In this document: in pieces, positions 1 through 8,582 of the stretch | Layout of the letters: each line of letters starts with the position of its first letter | Numbering within the stretch: position 1 is the first letter of the stretch | Assembly (NCBI GenBank): GCA_964503595.1 | Contig: CAZDAM010000001.1 | Coordinates: 14,653 to 78,652, forward strand | Origin: CAZDAM01 sp964503595 | GTDB lineage: Bacteria; Muiribacteriota; UBA6191 | DNA length: 64,000 nucleotides | Direction: 5' to 3' | Position numbers and translations under genes: made by a program | Notes under the pieces: generated by a model | Seen by the model: only the letters and a program-made list of their open reading frames with translations | Databases searched by the model: none | What the model was told of the DNA's origin: nothing

Positions 1-670
1 GGTGCTCTTCCTTGGAGGAGTGGCTGTGATCCCGGCTGGTGGCCTGATTGAAACGCTTAAGGACTCTGCCTTCCCGGCCTTCAATGAAGTGAACCCATTC
101 GCCCAGTGGTTTCATGGAATACACGATCACTTCGTAACCCTTGCGCAGGGTGTCCTCATCAACGAACCATTTTTCGGTGACTTTGGAGGGACGCAGCAGG
201 GATTCGGGTTTTGTGGCATTTCTGGCAGCGAAGATGGCTTCAGCGCGGGTGATGTTCTGCTCGCGGGCAATCTCAAGAGAATTCAGATCGACATGTTCTC
301 CGTTGAAAAGCAGTACCTGCCCGTCAGAACCCATATGAACCTTGAGATTCTGTCCGGCAACCGGAAGATCTTCGAATTCCTGGGTAAAGGAGACGTGGGT
401 GGAGCCGGCGGTTTCCCGAACATTCTTCAGTTTCAGATCCTCGGTTTCATAGCCGGTTGAAGCGAAGGGACTGAACATGTCCTGCGGATTCCCCAGAGCT
501 GAGCGCAAAAAATCACGGGCCGCTTCCTCAGGAGTTCTTTCGGAAGCCATGAAATTCAGCATGTCCGGCGCGGGTTGCGGCGGGCGATACTGGTTGAACC
601 GTGTTGAGCCGCCATGGGACGGGCTCAAGAGAAATGCAGCAATGGAAAAACAGCGAAAAAGCGCGCGCAT
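1..670 (-). CDS. Secreted metallopeptidase-type protein with FTP/PepSY propeptide, N-terminal part (partial)
   Basis: The gene starts at the ATG at 670-668 and reads open to the left edge of the window (223 codons visible), so the C-terminal part lies outside. The first ~20 residues (MRALFRCFSIAAFLLSPSHG) look like a signal peptide. Residues ~45-115 fit the FTP propeptide fold of thermolysin/fungalysin-type peptidases (TPEEAARDFL, then HVSFTQEFEDLPVAGQNLKV and a GSDGQVLLFNG turn). A PepSY-like segment follows (ITRAEAIFAARNATK). In these families the propeptide keeps a secreted zinc protease inactive. The catalytic HExxH is not in view, so an M4- or M36-type protease is inferred from the propeptide alone. 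A stand-alone PepSY/FTP protein remains possible. Confidence 0.72.
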   Translation of the reverse strand, partial: MRALFRCFSIAAFLLSPSHGGSTRFNQYRPPQPAPDMLNFMASERTPEEAARDFLRSALGNPQDMFSPFASTGYETEDLKLKNVRETAGSTHVSFTQEFEDLPVAGQNLKVHMGSDGQVLLFNGEHVDLNSLEIAREQNITRAEAIFAARNATKPESLLRPSKVTEKWFVDEDTLRKGYEVIVYSMKPLGEWVHFIEGREGRVLKRFNQATSRDHSHSSKEEH

Positions 671-678
671 GAAACTGA

Positions 679-1077
679 CTACGTAGCGGCGGGGGGTTTG
701 GTTGCATTCTGGTAAAGGATTGCTGCTTTGAGTCGGTGATCCGCCTGAAGCCAGCGGTTTGAAGCGGCTTCAGGGATTTTCCGGGTCCTGAGGAGATCTA
801 CCAGGATCTTCTGGCGACGGTCAAACTGTCCGGCATTGATACGCAGGGCCTGATGGACTTCCTTGAGACTTCTGAGTGGGTAGGTTCCGCTGTGGTCTCC
901 GAAAAGTCTTCGGACATATTCCACCTGTCCGTCGACCAGTTTTTCAATCGGAAAAGGGCGGAACAGGAAACCAATCATCAGATCCCGGTTCAGTTGCTGG
1001 TAAAATTCAAGCACCAGATTCTGAAGGCCCTCCAGGCCGCCAAAATCTTTCAAGGCTTCATCCGCAAATGCACTCAT
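679..1077 (-). CDS. Truncated-hemoglobin-like globin
   Basis: This is a 132-residue bacterial globin, probably heme-binding and cytosolic. After the start comes FGGLEGLQNLVLEFYQQL, the typical truncated-globin first helices. A GFLFRPFPIEKLVDGQVEYV block follows, then SLKEVHQALRINAGQFD, which holds the candidate proximal histidine. Length fits the truncated globin family (~120-140 residues). I chose the ATG at 1077 (MSAFADEAL), which leaves a normal divergent gap to rlmH. The frame stays open to an ATG at 1134, but that start would overlap the 5' end of rlmH by 8 bases. Ligand (O2, NO) and role cannot be read from the sequence. Confidence 0.72.
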   Translation of the reverse strand: MSAFADEALKDFGGLEGLQNLVLEFYQQLNRDLMIGFLFRPFPIEKLVDGQVEYVRRLFGDHSGTYPLRSLKEVHQALRINAGQFDRRQKILVDLLRTRKIPEAASNRWLQADHRLKAAILYQNATKPPAAT

Positions 1078-1126
1078 ATCCTGAATGTGCCATGTGGAAA
1101 GCTCTCTGACAAGCAATGGATGAAAA

Positions 1127-1603
1127 ATGGCCATCGAAGTTCACCTGATCTGTATTGGAAAGCTGAAGAGTCCTTTTCGGGAAATCGCCGAAGAATATGA
1201 GTCCCGCCTGAAAAAGCGGGTGGATCTGAGGATTCATGAATTCCAGGCCCGCTCCAAAGCCCAGGATGAACAGGTCCTTGATCGGGAAGAGAATGAGCTG
1301 GTGCAGAAGGCTCTGGAGAAAATCCGGCGACCTGGCAGTGTGGTCTGGGCGTTAAGTCCGCGGGGGAAATCCATTTCCACGGAAGAACTGGCCTCGCGTT
1401 GGGAGGGTTTTCGGCTCCAGTCCCGAACCTGGATTTTTCTGATCGGGGGATCCCATGGTCTTCAGGAGGAGCTTCTGAAGGGCTGCGATTTCCGGCTGGC
1501 CTTTGGCCCGATGACCTTTCCCCATCAGCTTTTCAGGGGCATGCTTTTGGAGCAGATCTATCGCGCGGATACCATTCTTGCCGGAGAGCCTTATCATAAA
1601 TAG
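1127..1603 (+). CDS. rlmH: 23S rRNA (pseudouridine1915-N3)-methyltransferase RlmH
   Basis: RlmH is a SPOUT-class SAM-dependent methyltransferase that methylates pseudouridine 1915 in helix 69 of 23S rRNA on assembled 70S ribosomes. The 158-residue length is exactly family-like. It opens with EVHLICIGKLK, has the SAM-knot GGSHG at residues 107-111 and FGPMTFPHQLFR after it, and ends in the characteristic Tyr-His-Lys tail (156-158). It is divergent from the globin gene; their start regions nearly touch, so promoters for both must lie inside or very near the coding sequences. Confidence 0.96.
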   Translation: MAIEVHLICIGKLKSPFREIAEEYESRLKKRVDLRIHEFQARSKAQDEQVLDREENELVQKALEKIRRPGSVVWALSPRGKSISTEELASRWEGFRLQSRTWIFLIGGSHGLQEELLKGCDFRLAFGPMTFPHQLFRGMLLEQIYRADTILAGEPYHK

Positions 1604-1611
1604 GCTTTGCT

Positions 1612-2412
1612 CTAGCGATTCGGACGGGGAACCAGCATGAAAAAGAGCATGGCCGTGATCAGGAAGATAGCCCCGATGAAGTGCCGGTTTCTTTCAATGA
1701 AACTCTGGCTCTTGAGATGGATTCTTGCGGCGACCTCTTCAGGGTGTGGCGGGAAAATCACCTTTCTTTGAATGATCATCGGGTTGAGAGTCCCGTCTTT
1801 TCTGAGGGTGGTGACTCCACTTTCTTCCGTGGGGGCAGGAGCCTGAAGAGGCTTGATGATCTGCTGGAAATTCAGGGCCAGTTTTTCCGAGGCGGGATGC
1901 CAGGCCTGATCCAGTTCAAAGGAACGGTAGCCTCCCGGGACAAGGAAGATGCTTTTGGCAAAAATCCGTTCCGGAATACTGTTTCGCCTCAGGACCATGG
2001 AAAAATCCAGGCGGCGATCAAACCAGTCATAGGATGGAGGCCTGAGCCATTCAAACTCCAGACCGGTTGAACTCGCGGATTGGGAGCTGCTTTCCCTGAG
2101 ATTGAAATAGGCTTCCAGAATCCCTCCGAGGTGGGAGCGGGTAAAGCCAGCGAGCAGGGGCTCGGAAATAAAGAAACCATCCTCCTGGTAGAAGTAGACC
2201 GGAATGGAATGCCCCTCTTTCTGGAAGAGGCAGATCTCGGTTTTCAGTTTGGGGTGAACAATCCGGAAAGGCTGGGAAACAGGCTGTTCAATGGCCTTCT
2301 GGGGGGAAGAGCAGGCGAGAGGTGCCTGAAATCCCTTAGGAGGGGTAATTTCACCAAAGGTTTCAGAAATCAGGGTGATAAGGAGGCAAAGGCCCATGAG
2401 AAGGCGCGTCAT
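1612..2412 (-). CDS. Exported protein with C-terminal membrane anchor, unknown function
   Basis: I do not recognise the family. The protein has about 266 residues. It starts with a signal peptide (MTRLLMGLCLLITLISETFG) and ends with one membrane segment (FIGAIFLITAMLFFMLVPRP) followed by a short basic tail, so the body probably faces the periplasm with the C-terminus anchored in the inner membrane. The middle is rich in aromatic and Pro residues with no clear catalytic motif. Start choice is uncertain: ATG codons at 2412 and 2421 and one at 2448 are in frame; 2412 gives the cleanest signal peptide and has GGAAAG just upstream. It is divergent from the DUF3084 gene and convergent with rlmH. 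Confidence 0.6.
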   Translation of the reverse strand: MTRLLMGLCLLITLISETFGEITPPKGFQAPLACSSPQKAIEQPVSQPFRIVHPKLKTEICLFQKEGHSIPVYFYQEDGFFISEPLLAGFTRSHLGGILEAYFNLRESSSQSASSTGLEFEWLRPPSYDWFDRRLDFSMVLRRNSIPERIFAKSIFLVPGGYRSFELDQAWHPASEKLALNFQQIIKPLQAPAPTEESGVTTLRKDGTLNPMIIQRKVIFPPHPEEVAARIHLKSQSFIERNRHFIGAIFLITAMLFFMLVPRPNR

Positions 2413-2453
2413 GCTTTCCATTGTGTGGGATTTTCTGCTATTTTTCAAACCTT

Positions 2454-3863
2454 GTGCTACGGATTACCGCTCTCCTTTTAATGGGGGCGACGATTGCCTT
2501 CATCGGGGACCGGATTGGAACCCGAATTGGTAAGCGCCGCCTGAGTTTTCTTGGACTGAGGCCACGCAATACAGCTGTTTTCATGACCGTATTTACGGGA
2601 ATGCTGATTACTTCGGCGACGCTGGGCGTGGCTTCGCTGCTCGTTCCCAATGTTCGTCTGGCTCTCACCGAGGATATTGAGAAAATCAAAGAGGAAAATG
2701 AGGCCATGCAGAAGGATTACGATGATTTGAGTCGGGCCCGCCAGGAGCTTAAAATCCGCCTGGAGTCGCTGACACAGGAAACAGCCGAGCTGGACAGCCG
2801 ACGTGAACTGATGGAAGCGGAGCAGAAGAAGGCCGGAATTGAAGTCGAAAAGCTTCGGCAGGAAAGTATCCGGATTCATGCTGAACTCTCTCAGGCCCAG
2901 GTCGAAGAGCAGGATCTTCGTTCCAGGCTTCTGGCCCGTGAGGCCGTGGTCGAGGATCTTAAAAAGGAGCTTGAAGCTTTCCGCCTGGTGATTGAGGAAA
3001 AAAACTCTCAGGTTCTGGAGTCCCGTTCCCAGCTAGCATCGCTTGAGGAAGAGCTGGAAAAGAGTCGTCTGGAGCTTGGAGAGCTCAATACCCGTCTGGC
3101 CGGTATGCGTGAAGAGGCCTTGAAGGCGATTGAAACGATTTCTACTTTGAATGAAATTATTGAAAACAAGGAAACCCGCCGCTTGGTTCTGCGCCATCTG
3201 GAGCCCATTATTGAGGATCCTGCCTCCATTGCGACTCTACCTTCAAGAGAAGAGTTTTCCCAGGCTTTTGCCCGGATGCTGGCCGAAATCCGGTTGAATC
3301 TGGAAAAGCTCGAGGTCACGCCTTCGTTTTTGCGCAGTTCTGATATGCAGGGATTTGAGGGAAGGATTTATGAAAAGGTGGAGGAGATTTTCCGTCGATT
3401 GGAAAAGCTTTCGCCTGAGACCAGAAAAATCGCGCGAGGAGTCCTTTTGTATCCTGTATCCGAGCACAATATCTTTGCTGGAGAGGCCCTTGACGAAGTC
3501 CGCTTCATTGTTCTTGAGGACAGGCTTCTGATCCCACGGGGAACTGAAATCTACCGTATGGTTTTACGGACCGATGTACCAGCTGAGGATCTGCTGCGTT
3601 CTGTGTTTGAGAAGGATGAAGAAATCAAGAAGCTGATGTTTGGACAGGGGGTTCTGGGGAATCCCTACAAGTCCCGTTCTCCGCGTCAGATCATCCAGTT
3701 TGCCCGCTTTGTAGATGCCCTGAAGACGGAGCAGCCCAAGGCCTATATTTCGATTCTGGCGGATGATGATATTTACGCTTCAGGAAATTTTGCCTTTCGC
3801 TATAATCTGGTCAGCCCTCAGGAGGCCGGGGCTTTTAAGGCTGATGAAACCTCTCAGAGGTGA
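2454..3863 (+). CDS. DUF3084-type inner-membrane coiled-coil protein
   Basis: This is a DUF3084 family protein of about 469 residues. The N-terminus carries the family hallmark, an initial hydrophobic segment, then AFIGDRIGTRIGKRRLSFLG and LRPRNTAVFMTVFTGMLIT, giving two membrane helices with a basic loop. A long Glu/Lys/Leu coiled coil spans roughly residues 75-240 (about EDIEKIKEENEAMQKDYDDL onward). A compact C-terminal domain of ~220 residues follows. The family's function is unknown; topology suggests a membrane-tethered rod. I prefer the GTG at 2454 over the TTG at 2421 because it leaves a divergent gap and keeps the first helix. No strong ribosome binding site is visible. Confidence 0.75.
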   Translation: MLRITALLLMGATIAFIGDRIGTRIGKRRLSFLGLRPRNTAVFMTVFTGMLITSATLGVASLLVPNVRLALTEDIEKIKEENEAMQKDYDDLSRARQELKIRLESLTQETAELDSRRELMEAEQKKAGIEVEKLRQESIRIHAELSQAQVEEQDLRSRLLAREAVVEDLKKELEAFRLVIEEKNSQVLESRSQLASLEEELEKSRLELGELNTRLAGMREEALKAIETISTLNEIIENKETRRLVLRHLEPIIEDPASIATLPSREEFSQAFARMLAEIRLNLEKLEVTPSFLRSSDMQGFEGRIYEKVEEIFRRLEKLSPETRKIARGVLLYPVSEHNIFAGEALDEVRFIVLEDRLLIPRGTEIYRMVLRTDVPAEDLLRSVFEKDEEIKKLMFGQGVLGNPYKSRSPRQIIQFARFVDALKTEQPKAYISILADDDIYASGNFAFRYNLVSPQEAGAFKADETSQR

Positions 3864-4213
3864 TTGCGGATTGTACGGCTCCATTCCTCGGGACGAAAGG
3901 CAGCAGTACAGGACCACATCTCAAAAACGTCGGTCACAAGCCAGAAAAGAAAACCGGCTCCGGCAGAAGTGAAGTATGCCGCACACTTTCGTGAGCAGGG
4001 TCAGTGCATCCTTCATTTTCTGATGACGCTTCGCTTCAGGCATCACACTCCGGGCATGAACGAAGCCAGGAGTAAGAAAGCAGGGGTTGCTTTATTTTTC
4101 TGTAAATTGTCTTAAACAGGTTGAGCTCATGCCGGATTCGGGCTGCCAGACAGAAAAAATCCCGGAACAGCTGGCTTCACACGGCTTCATTGGAAAGGCA
4201 CGTATGATCATAC
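3864..4213. other. Gene-free stretch between convergent genes
   Basis: This 350-base stretch lies between the DUF3084 gene and the receiver-domain remnant. Short open frames occur on both strands, but none has a recognisable protein, a ribosome binding site or family-like composition. I see no tRNA-like fold or clear terminator. It is probably decayed DNA continuing the remnant at 4214-4351, but no further receiver motifs could be read from it. Confidence 0.5.
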
Positions 4214-4351
4214 CTATGCTGTCGGGATGGTTTTGAAGATGGTGGCACCTTCGTCACCGTCGGAAGCTTCCAGAAACTGGACAGACCAGGGTTTGAAGGA
4301 GTGAATGATCCTGCGGCGAATGACCGAAGCATCTTCAGTCAGTAAAACCCT
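4214..4351 (-). pseudogene. Response-regulator receiver domain remnant
   Basis: Between two in-frame stop codons lies a 45-residue stretch reading RVLLTEDASVIRRRI, then HSFKPWSVQFLEASDGDEGA. This matches the start of a CheY-like receiver domain: a beta strand, the acidic pair (here ED), the SxxIRR helix, and the EASDGxEA segment. Everything beyond the first ~45 residues, including the phosphoacceptor aspartate region, is lost at a TAG (4214-4216). Upstream, an ATG overlaps the helicase stop codon (ATGA near 4366-4370) but hits TGA after five codons. The layout suggests a former gene translationally coupled to the helicase and now inactivated. Confidence 0.6.
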
Positions 4352-4365
4352 TCAGCCAGCCAGGC

Positions 4366-5802
4366 TCATGGAGGGGGCTCCCTTGTATCAAGAATTTGCC
4401 GGTATACACGATGATAGCGGGAAATATACTGGGAGTGCAGAACTTTTGTCGGAAGATCGATAAAATCATGTACCCAGGCCCGGGACTTTCCATCCAGAAT
4501 GCGCATCACGCGGCCAACTCTTTGCTCAACTCTTGAGCTGTTGCGGGTAGGGGCAACCAGAAAAACCCGCTTGAGACAGCGGATGTCCAGTCCTTCGTCG
4601 GCAAGCTGGGTGGCAAAAAGGACCTGGATCCGGCCTTCCCGGGTGTCCTGAAGAATCTGCTGTCGCTCGGAACGGGGGGTCTGTCCGGTCACAAGGGCGG
4701 TTGAGACCTGGGGATTGAGTTCAAGGTAGCCTTCTTTTAGAAGCCTCAGGTGTTCGATACGGGTGGAAAGAACCAGAGTACTGTCTTCCGGGTTCTGGTT
4801 CAGGGTGCTGAGAATCAGAGAGTTGCGCTCCTCATCCGTGATCAGGGCTTCCATCATTTTGTGCCAGCTTTCCGGATCTTCGGAATCATAGGGATAGAAG
4901 AAGCTGGTTGGCTGGGGAACCAGACAAGGCTTCAGGAGATGCTCGGATTTCTGCAGATCCCTGGTGTGGACCTGATGAAGCCGGGGGCCGAGATAAAGGT
5001 GCATGACGGGGGTGAGTCCATCTTCTCTTTTCGGAGTGGCCGAGACCCCATAGAGGTAAGTGGGCTTCAGAAGGCCGATGACCCTGGCGAAAGTGCTTGC
5101 CGGGGTGTGATGGCATTCATCGACGATGACGGTTCCGATTTCATGCGAAAGGCGGGTGATCAGGCTGCGATTACGGACGAGGGTCTGTACGGTGGCGATC
5201 ACAAGGGAAGAATCCGTATCCTTCCTGCCCTGACCAATCGTGGCAGCTTCCAGGCCAAGCATATCCCGTGCAGCTTCTTTCCACTGTTCCAGGAGATCCA
5301 GGGTGTGAACAAGAACCAGGGTTTTTTGTCCCCGGCGGGCTATGAGCTCAAGAGACATAACGGTTTTTCCGGCTCCACAGGGGGCGACCAGAACCCCCCG
5401 ATGGCGCTTGAGCAGATTGTCTACAGCTTCTTTCTGATAAGAACGAAGCTTGATGGAAGAAGTAAAACTATGGGGATTTTCCACCAGGCTGATGCAGGGT
5501 TTCAAGGTAAACCCAAAGTCTCTGAGCAGCTGGGCAAGGGGTTCGAGATAGCCGATTGGAACTTCAATACTGGGCTGGGTCTTGGGTTTTCGGATGTGCC
5601 AGAACCTGAGGTTTCGGGGTTCCCGGACGCGGCCACGGCGACTTCTTAAAAAACGGGAGGCCTTCTCAAAAGCAGGGTTTTCAATATTCAGATCGCAGTC
5701 AAGTGCAGCCTTGAAAGCATCAAGAGAAGCGGGGTTTAGATGGGAGAGAACTGTTTGCAGGGAAAAGGTAATCCGGTTTGACAGGTGAAGCTTTAGTTCC
5801 AT
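4366..5802 (-). CDS. XPB/SSL2-like superfamily 2 DNA/RNA helicase
   Basis: This 478-residue protein has the complete SF2 helicase core and probably unwinds or remodels DNA using ATP. Residues 1-115 form a poorly conserved N-terminal region. The Q-like segment LRSYQKEAVDNL (119-130) is followed by Walker A APCGAGKT (140-147), the DECHH box (228-232) and motif III GVSATPKRE (252-260). Domain 2 ends with QLADEGLDI and the arginine-finger motif RVEQRVGRVMR. The order and the short size resemble XPB-like helicases found in bacteria and phage. It is divergent from the TPR gene. A decayed receiver-domain gene follows on the same strand. Confidence 0.85.
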   Translation of the reverse strand: MELKLHLSNRITFSLQTVLSHLNPASLDAFKAALDCDLNIENPAFEKASRFLRSRRGRVREPRNLRFWHIRKPKTQPSIEVPIGYLEPLAQLLRDFGFTLKPCISLVENPHSFTSSIKLRSYQKEAVDNLLKRHRGVLVAPCGAGKTVMSLELIARRGQKTLVLVHTLDLLEQWKEAARDMLGLEAATIGQGRKDTDSSLVIATVQTLVRNRSLITRLSHEIGTVIVDECHHTPASTFARVIGLLKPTYLYGVSATPKREDGLTPVMHLYLGPRLHQVHTRDLQKSEHLLKPCLVPQPTSFFYPYDSEDPESWHKMMEALITDEERNSLILSTLNQNPEDSTLVLSTRIEHLRLLKEGYLELNPQVSTALVTGQTPRSERQQILQDTREGRIQVLFATQLADEGLDIRCLKRVFLVAPTRNSSRVEQRVGRVMRILDGKSRAWVHDFIDLPTKVLHSQYISRYHRVYRQILDTREPPP

Positions 5803-5907
5803 GTTCAGTTAAGCCTGCCATGCCTAGGGGCAAACGGGCAAGTCGGTTTCGGATTGCCTGCTTCCCAAAGCCCTGCGTATAATGGGCCAAAGCCAAGGGC
5901 GGTGGAC

Positions 5908-6777
5908 ATGAAAACGTATTTTGAACGAGAAATTGAACGGGTTCAGCGGGAACTGGAACTTGATGGAGCCAATCCTGGTCTGCATAAAGAGCTGGGCAAC
6001 CTGTTCTACCGAACCGGCAGTCTGCATCTGGCAGAAGAAGAGTACAAAACGGCATTAAGAGTGCAGCCGGATTACTATGAGGCCCAGTACAATCTGGGGA
6101 ATGTCTATTTTCGGATGAAAAAACCCTGGAAGGCTGTGGTGGCATGGATGGAAGCTTTGATTCTGAAGCCCCATCTGGATTCGGCCCGCTTCAATATCGG
6201 GTTTGCCTATTTCAATCTGGAAGAATATGAAGATGCTCTGATGGAATTCATCCGGGCCTCCCGCATGAATCCGGAATCAGCGGACACATGGCTTTATCAG
6301 GGGCTTTGCCATTATGAACTAGAGCAGTATGGTCGGGCCAGGGAATGCTATCTCAAGGCGATGGCAATGGGGCTTGATTCCGAAGATCTGCACTACAATC
6401 TGGCGAATACGCTGTATGCCCAGGAAAAATTTGAGGAAAGTCTGGCTCATTTTGAGAAGGCTCTGAATCTTGATCCTGAAGATGCCCATGTCATCATGAA
6501 CAGCGTTGCAGACTGTCTGCTGCGTCTTCAGAGACTGGACGACGCTTTAGCGATGGCAGAAAAAGCGGTGAATCTGGCTCCGGAATACCCTCAGTCTCAC
6601 TGTACTCTGGCCGAGATCCATGCGGCTTTGGATCAGCCGGATGAGGCCAAGAAGAGTCTGGATGCGGTTTTGAAACTGACCAGAGGGCGTTCCCGGCGGC
6701 ATGAAAATCCATTACATATCTATGCGGCAGAGTTGGCCCGCAGTCTGGAAGAGCAGCAGTCACTTCAGTCAAAATGA
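5908..6777 (+). CDS. Tetratricopeptide-repeat protein
   Basis: The 289-residue protein is built almost wholly of TPR units, for example ELGNLFYRTGSLHLAEEEYK, EAQYNLGNVYFRMKKPWKAV and DLHYNLANTLYAQEKFEESL, each with the usual Gly8/Ala20/Ala27-type pattern. TPR arrays act as protein-protein scaffolds; the partner is unknown. There is no signal peptide, so it is likely cytosolic. I chose the ATG at 5908 (MKTYFEREIERV), preceded by a purine-rich AAGGGCGGTGG. An in-frame upstream ATG at 5854 would add a Pro-rich tail without similarity. A hairpin terminator follows. Confidence 0.82.
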   Translation: MKTYFEREIERVQRELELDGANPGLHKELGNLFYRTGSLHLAEEEYKTALRVQPDYYEAQYNLGNVYFRMKKPWKAVVAWMEALILKPHLDSARFNIGFAYFNLEEYEDALMEFIRASRMNPESADTWLYQGLCHYELEQYGRARECYLKAMAMGLDSEDLHYNLANTLYAQEKFEESLAHFEKALNLDPEDAHVIMNSVADCLLRLQRLDDALAMAEKAVNLAPEYPQSHCTLAEIHAALDQPDEAKKSLDAVLKLTRGRSRRHENPLHIYAAELARSLEEQQSLQSK

Positions 6778-6818
6778 AGGAAGCCTGGACAGATTCCTGA
6801 AATCAAGTATATTGACCG

Positions 6819-6850
6819 CAAGTCCCGCCTCGGGGCTTGTTGTGTTTTTT
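6819..6850 (+). terminator. Probable intrinsic terminator after the TPR gene
   Basis: An 8-bp stem (CAAGTCCC at 6819-6826 with GGGGCTTG at 6832-6839, one G-T pair) closes a GCCTC loop and is followed by a T-rich tail (TTGTGTTTTTT). It sits between the TPR gene and the NFACT gene. It could also act as an attenuator for the downstream gene, since the T tract ends close to that gene's ribosome binding site. Confidence 0.55.
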
Positions 6851-6860
6851 GGGGGACAGG

Positions 6861-8582
6861 GTGCGACTGGACTGGATTGAAACGAATATATTGGCAGATG
6901 AATTGGATTCCGTGCTTCTGGATGCACGGCTTCAGGGAATCTGGGCCATTGATGATCAGACTTTGATGCTGGAGTTTTTTCGGGCTGATTCGGCTTTGAA
7001 AAGCGAAAGGCGGCGTTTTCTTCTGGCGCGGCTGAACCCACTTGGGGGTCTGGTGTGGCTTCAGGCAGGCAAAGAAGAGACGCCTGCCGAGCCTCCCGCT
7101 TTTGTGATGCTTTTGCGCAAATATATCGAAAATGCGCGGGTGCTTCGGGTTCAGGGCAAATATGCGGATCGCTGCTTTCGCATGGAATTCAGAAGCCAGG
7201 ATGGGGATTTCACTCTCTATTTTCTGCTGGATGGGCCGGGCGGCAATGTTCTACTGGCGAACGAAGAAGATCGGGTTTTGGGTCAGTTCCTGAAAAAAGA
7301 TGAGTTTTCCACCGGATCCACTTTTGTTCCGAATCAGGATGAGCGTCCCCAGCTTTTGCAGGCCGAATGGACTGAAGTCGAGGCCCGGATTGCACTCAAA
7401 AATGAGGACAAGCGTTTCTTTTACGATTGTGCCCGTGAATTCACTCCCAATTTTCTGGGTTGGTTGATGGAGTCCGAGCCCGCAGTTCTTTATGAGCCGG
7501 AGCTGGTTCAGAAGCGTCTGGATCAGATTCTGGATGAGCCCCAGCCCCGGATTTTTGAGAAGGAAGGGGAAATTACCGGTTTTTCGGTCTGGCCCGTTCT
7601 GTCCCTCCCGGACACTGTGATTCACAAGCGTTCCCGCCTTCTGGATGCACTGGCTGAAGCTGCACCGGAGCGTCGTCAGGATGCGCGCATCAAGGATGCC
7701 CGCAGCGTTGTACTGCAGCTGGTTGGAAGAGAGTTGAAATCCAGGCGGAATTCTCTTGAAAAGGCTGAAGAAAAATTGGAAGGCTGCCGGGAATGGCCTC
7801 ATTATGAGCATCTGGCCAACCTGATGAATGCCCAGAGAGGAAAATTGCAGCCAAACGGAAGAAAGGTTCTGCTCACCGATGTTTTTGAGGAGTCCATGCC
7901 CCAGGTTGAAGCGGACTGGGATCCCAAGCTGGGAATTGAAGGCAATATTCAGGCTCATTACAATCGTTCCCGTAAACTCAAGAAGGGCATTCCCCATACG
8001 GAAAGAGAGCTTGAGCGGCTCCAGGAAAGAATTCGTCTTCTGGAAAGAATTGAAAACCGGGCGAAGCATGAGACTTCCCTCGAAGAGCTGGAAGAGCTGC
8101 AACTCTCCCTTAAGGGTGTTGGAACCGGCCAGGAGCGCAAGGAAAAACATATTTCCACGACTTCCAAGAAAAAGGCTCGTCAGTCCCAGTTAAGGCGGCT
8201 TTTAAGTTCCAGTGGCATGGTGATTCTGGCTGGCAGAAATGATAAGGAAAATGAATTCATCCTGCGTCATGCCGCAAGTCCTGAGGATCGCTGGTTTCAT
8301 ATCAAAGATGTTCCGGGGGCTCATGTTCTTCTTAAGCAGGGGGCTCGGGCAGATGATGCTTCCATTCGCGAAGCGGCCCAGCTGGCAGCCTTTTTGTCCC
8401 GGAAGAAGTCGGAGGGCAGAGCGGAAGTCATGATGGCAGAGCCCAAGCATGTGAGGTTTTTGTCAGGGGCTCCGGCTGGCCAGGTTAAAGTGGACAAGCA
8501 TGATACCCTGAGTGTGAATCTTGATGCAGGGATACTGGTGAAGCTCGAACGCAATCTTTTAAAGCAGGCGGCCCGTGGGTAA
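6861..8582 (+). CDS. NFACT family protein (RqcH/Tae2/FbpA-like)
   Basis: NFACT proteins bind stalled 50S-peptidyl-tRNA complexes and, in the RqcH branch, add C-terminal alanine tails in ribosome quality control. This 573-residue protein has an NFACT-N domain with the MutM-like start (LDWIETNILADELDSVLLDA), a central coiled-coil stretch (~residues 280-420) and a C-terminal NFACT-R domain. The NFACT-R domain contains NEFILRHAASPEDRWFHIKD and VPGAHVLLKQG, which match the conserved D-W/F-H and GSHV-type motifs. Start is the GTG at 6861 behind GGGGGACAGG. It overlaps the next gene by 8 bases. I did not assign a gene symbol, because tailing activity cannot be inferred without finer comparison. Confidence 0.85.
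   Translation: MRLDWIETNILADELDSVLLDARLQGIWAIDDQTLMLEFFRADSALKSERRRFLLARLNPLGGLVWLQAGKEETPAEPPAFVMLLRKYIENARVLRVQGKYADRCFRMEFRSQDGDFTLYFLLDGPGGNVLLANEEDRVLGQFLKKDEFSTGSTFVPNQDERPQLLQAEWTEVEARIALKNEDKRFFYDCAREFTPNFLGWLMESEPAVLYEPELVQKRLDQILDEPQPRIFEKEGEITGFSVWPVLSLPDTVIHKRSRLLDALAEAAPERRQDARIKDARSVVLQLVGRELKSRRNSLEKAEEKLEGCREWPHYEHLANLMNAQRGKLQPNGRKVLLTDVFEESMPQVEADWDPKLGIEGNIQAHYNRSRKLKKGIPHTERELERLQERIRLLERIENRAKHETSLEELEELQLSLKGVGTGQERKEKHISTTSKKKARQSQLRRLLSSSGMVILAGRNDKENEFILRHAASPEDRWFHIKDVPGAHVLLKQGARADDASIREAAQLAAFLSRKKSEGRAEVMMAEPKHVRFLSGAPAGQVKVDKHDTLSVNLDAGILVKLERNLLKQAARG

Noticed and set aside
3864..4115. Plus-strand open frame of 83 codons after the DUF3084 gene
   Set aside because: No start context, no similarity, and it lies in decayed DNA.
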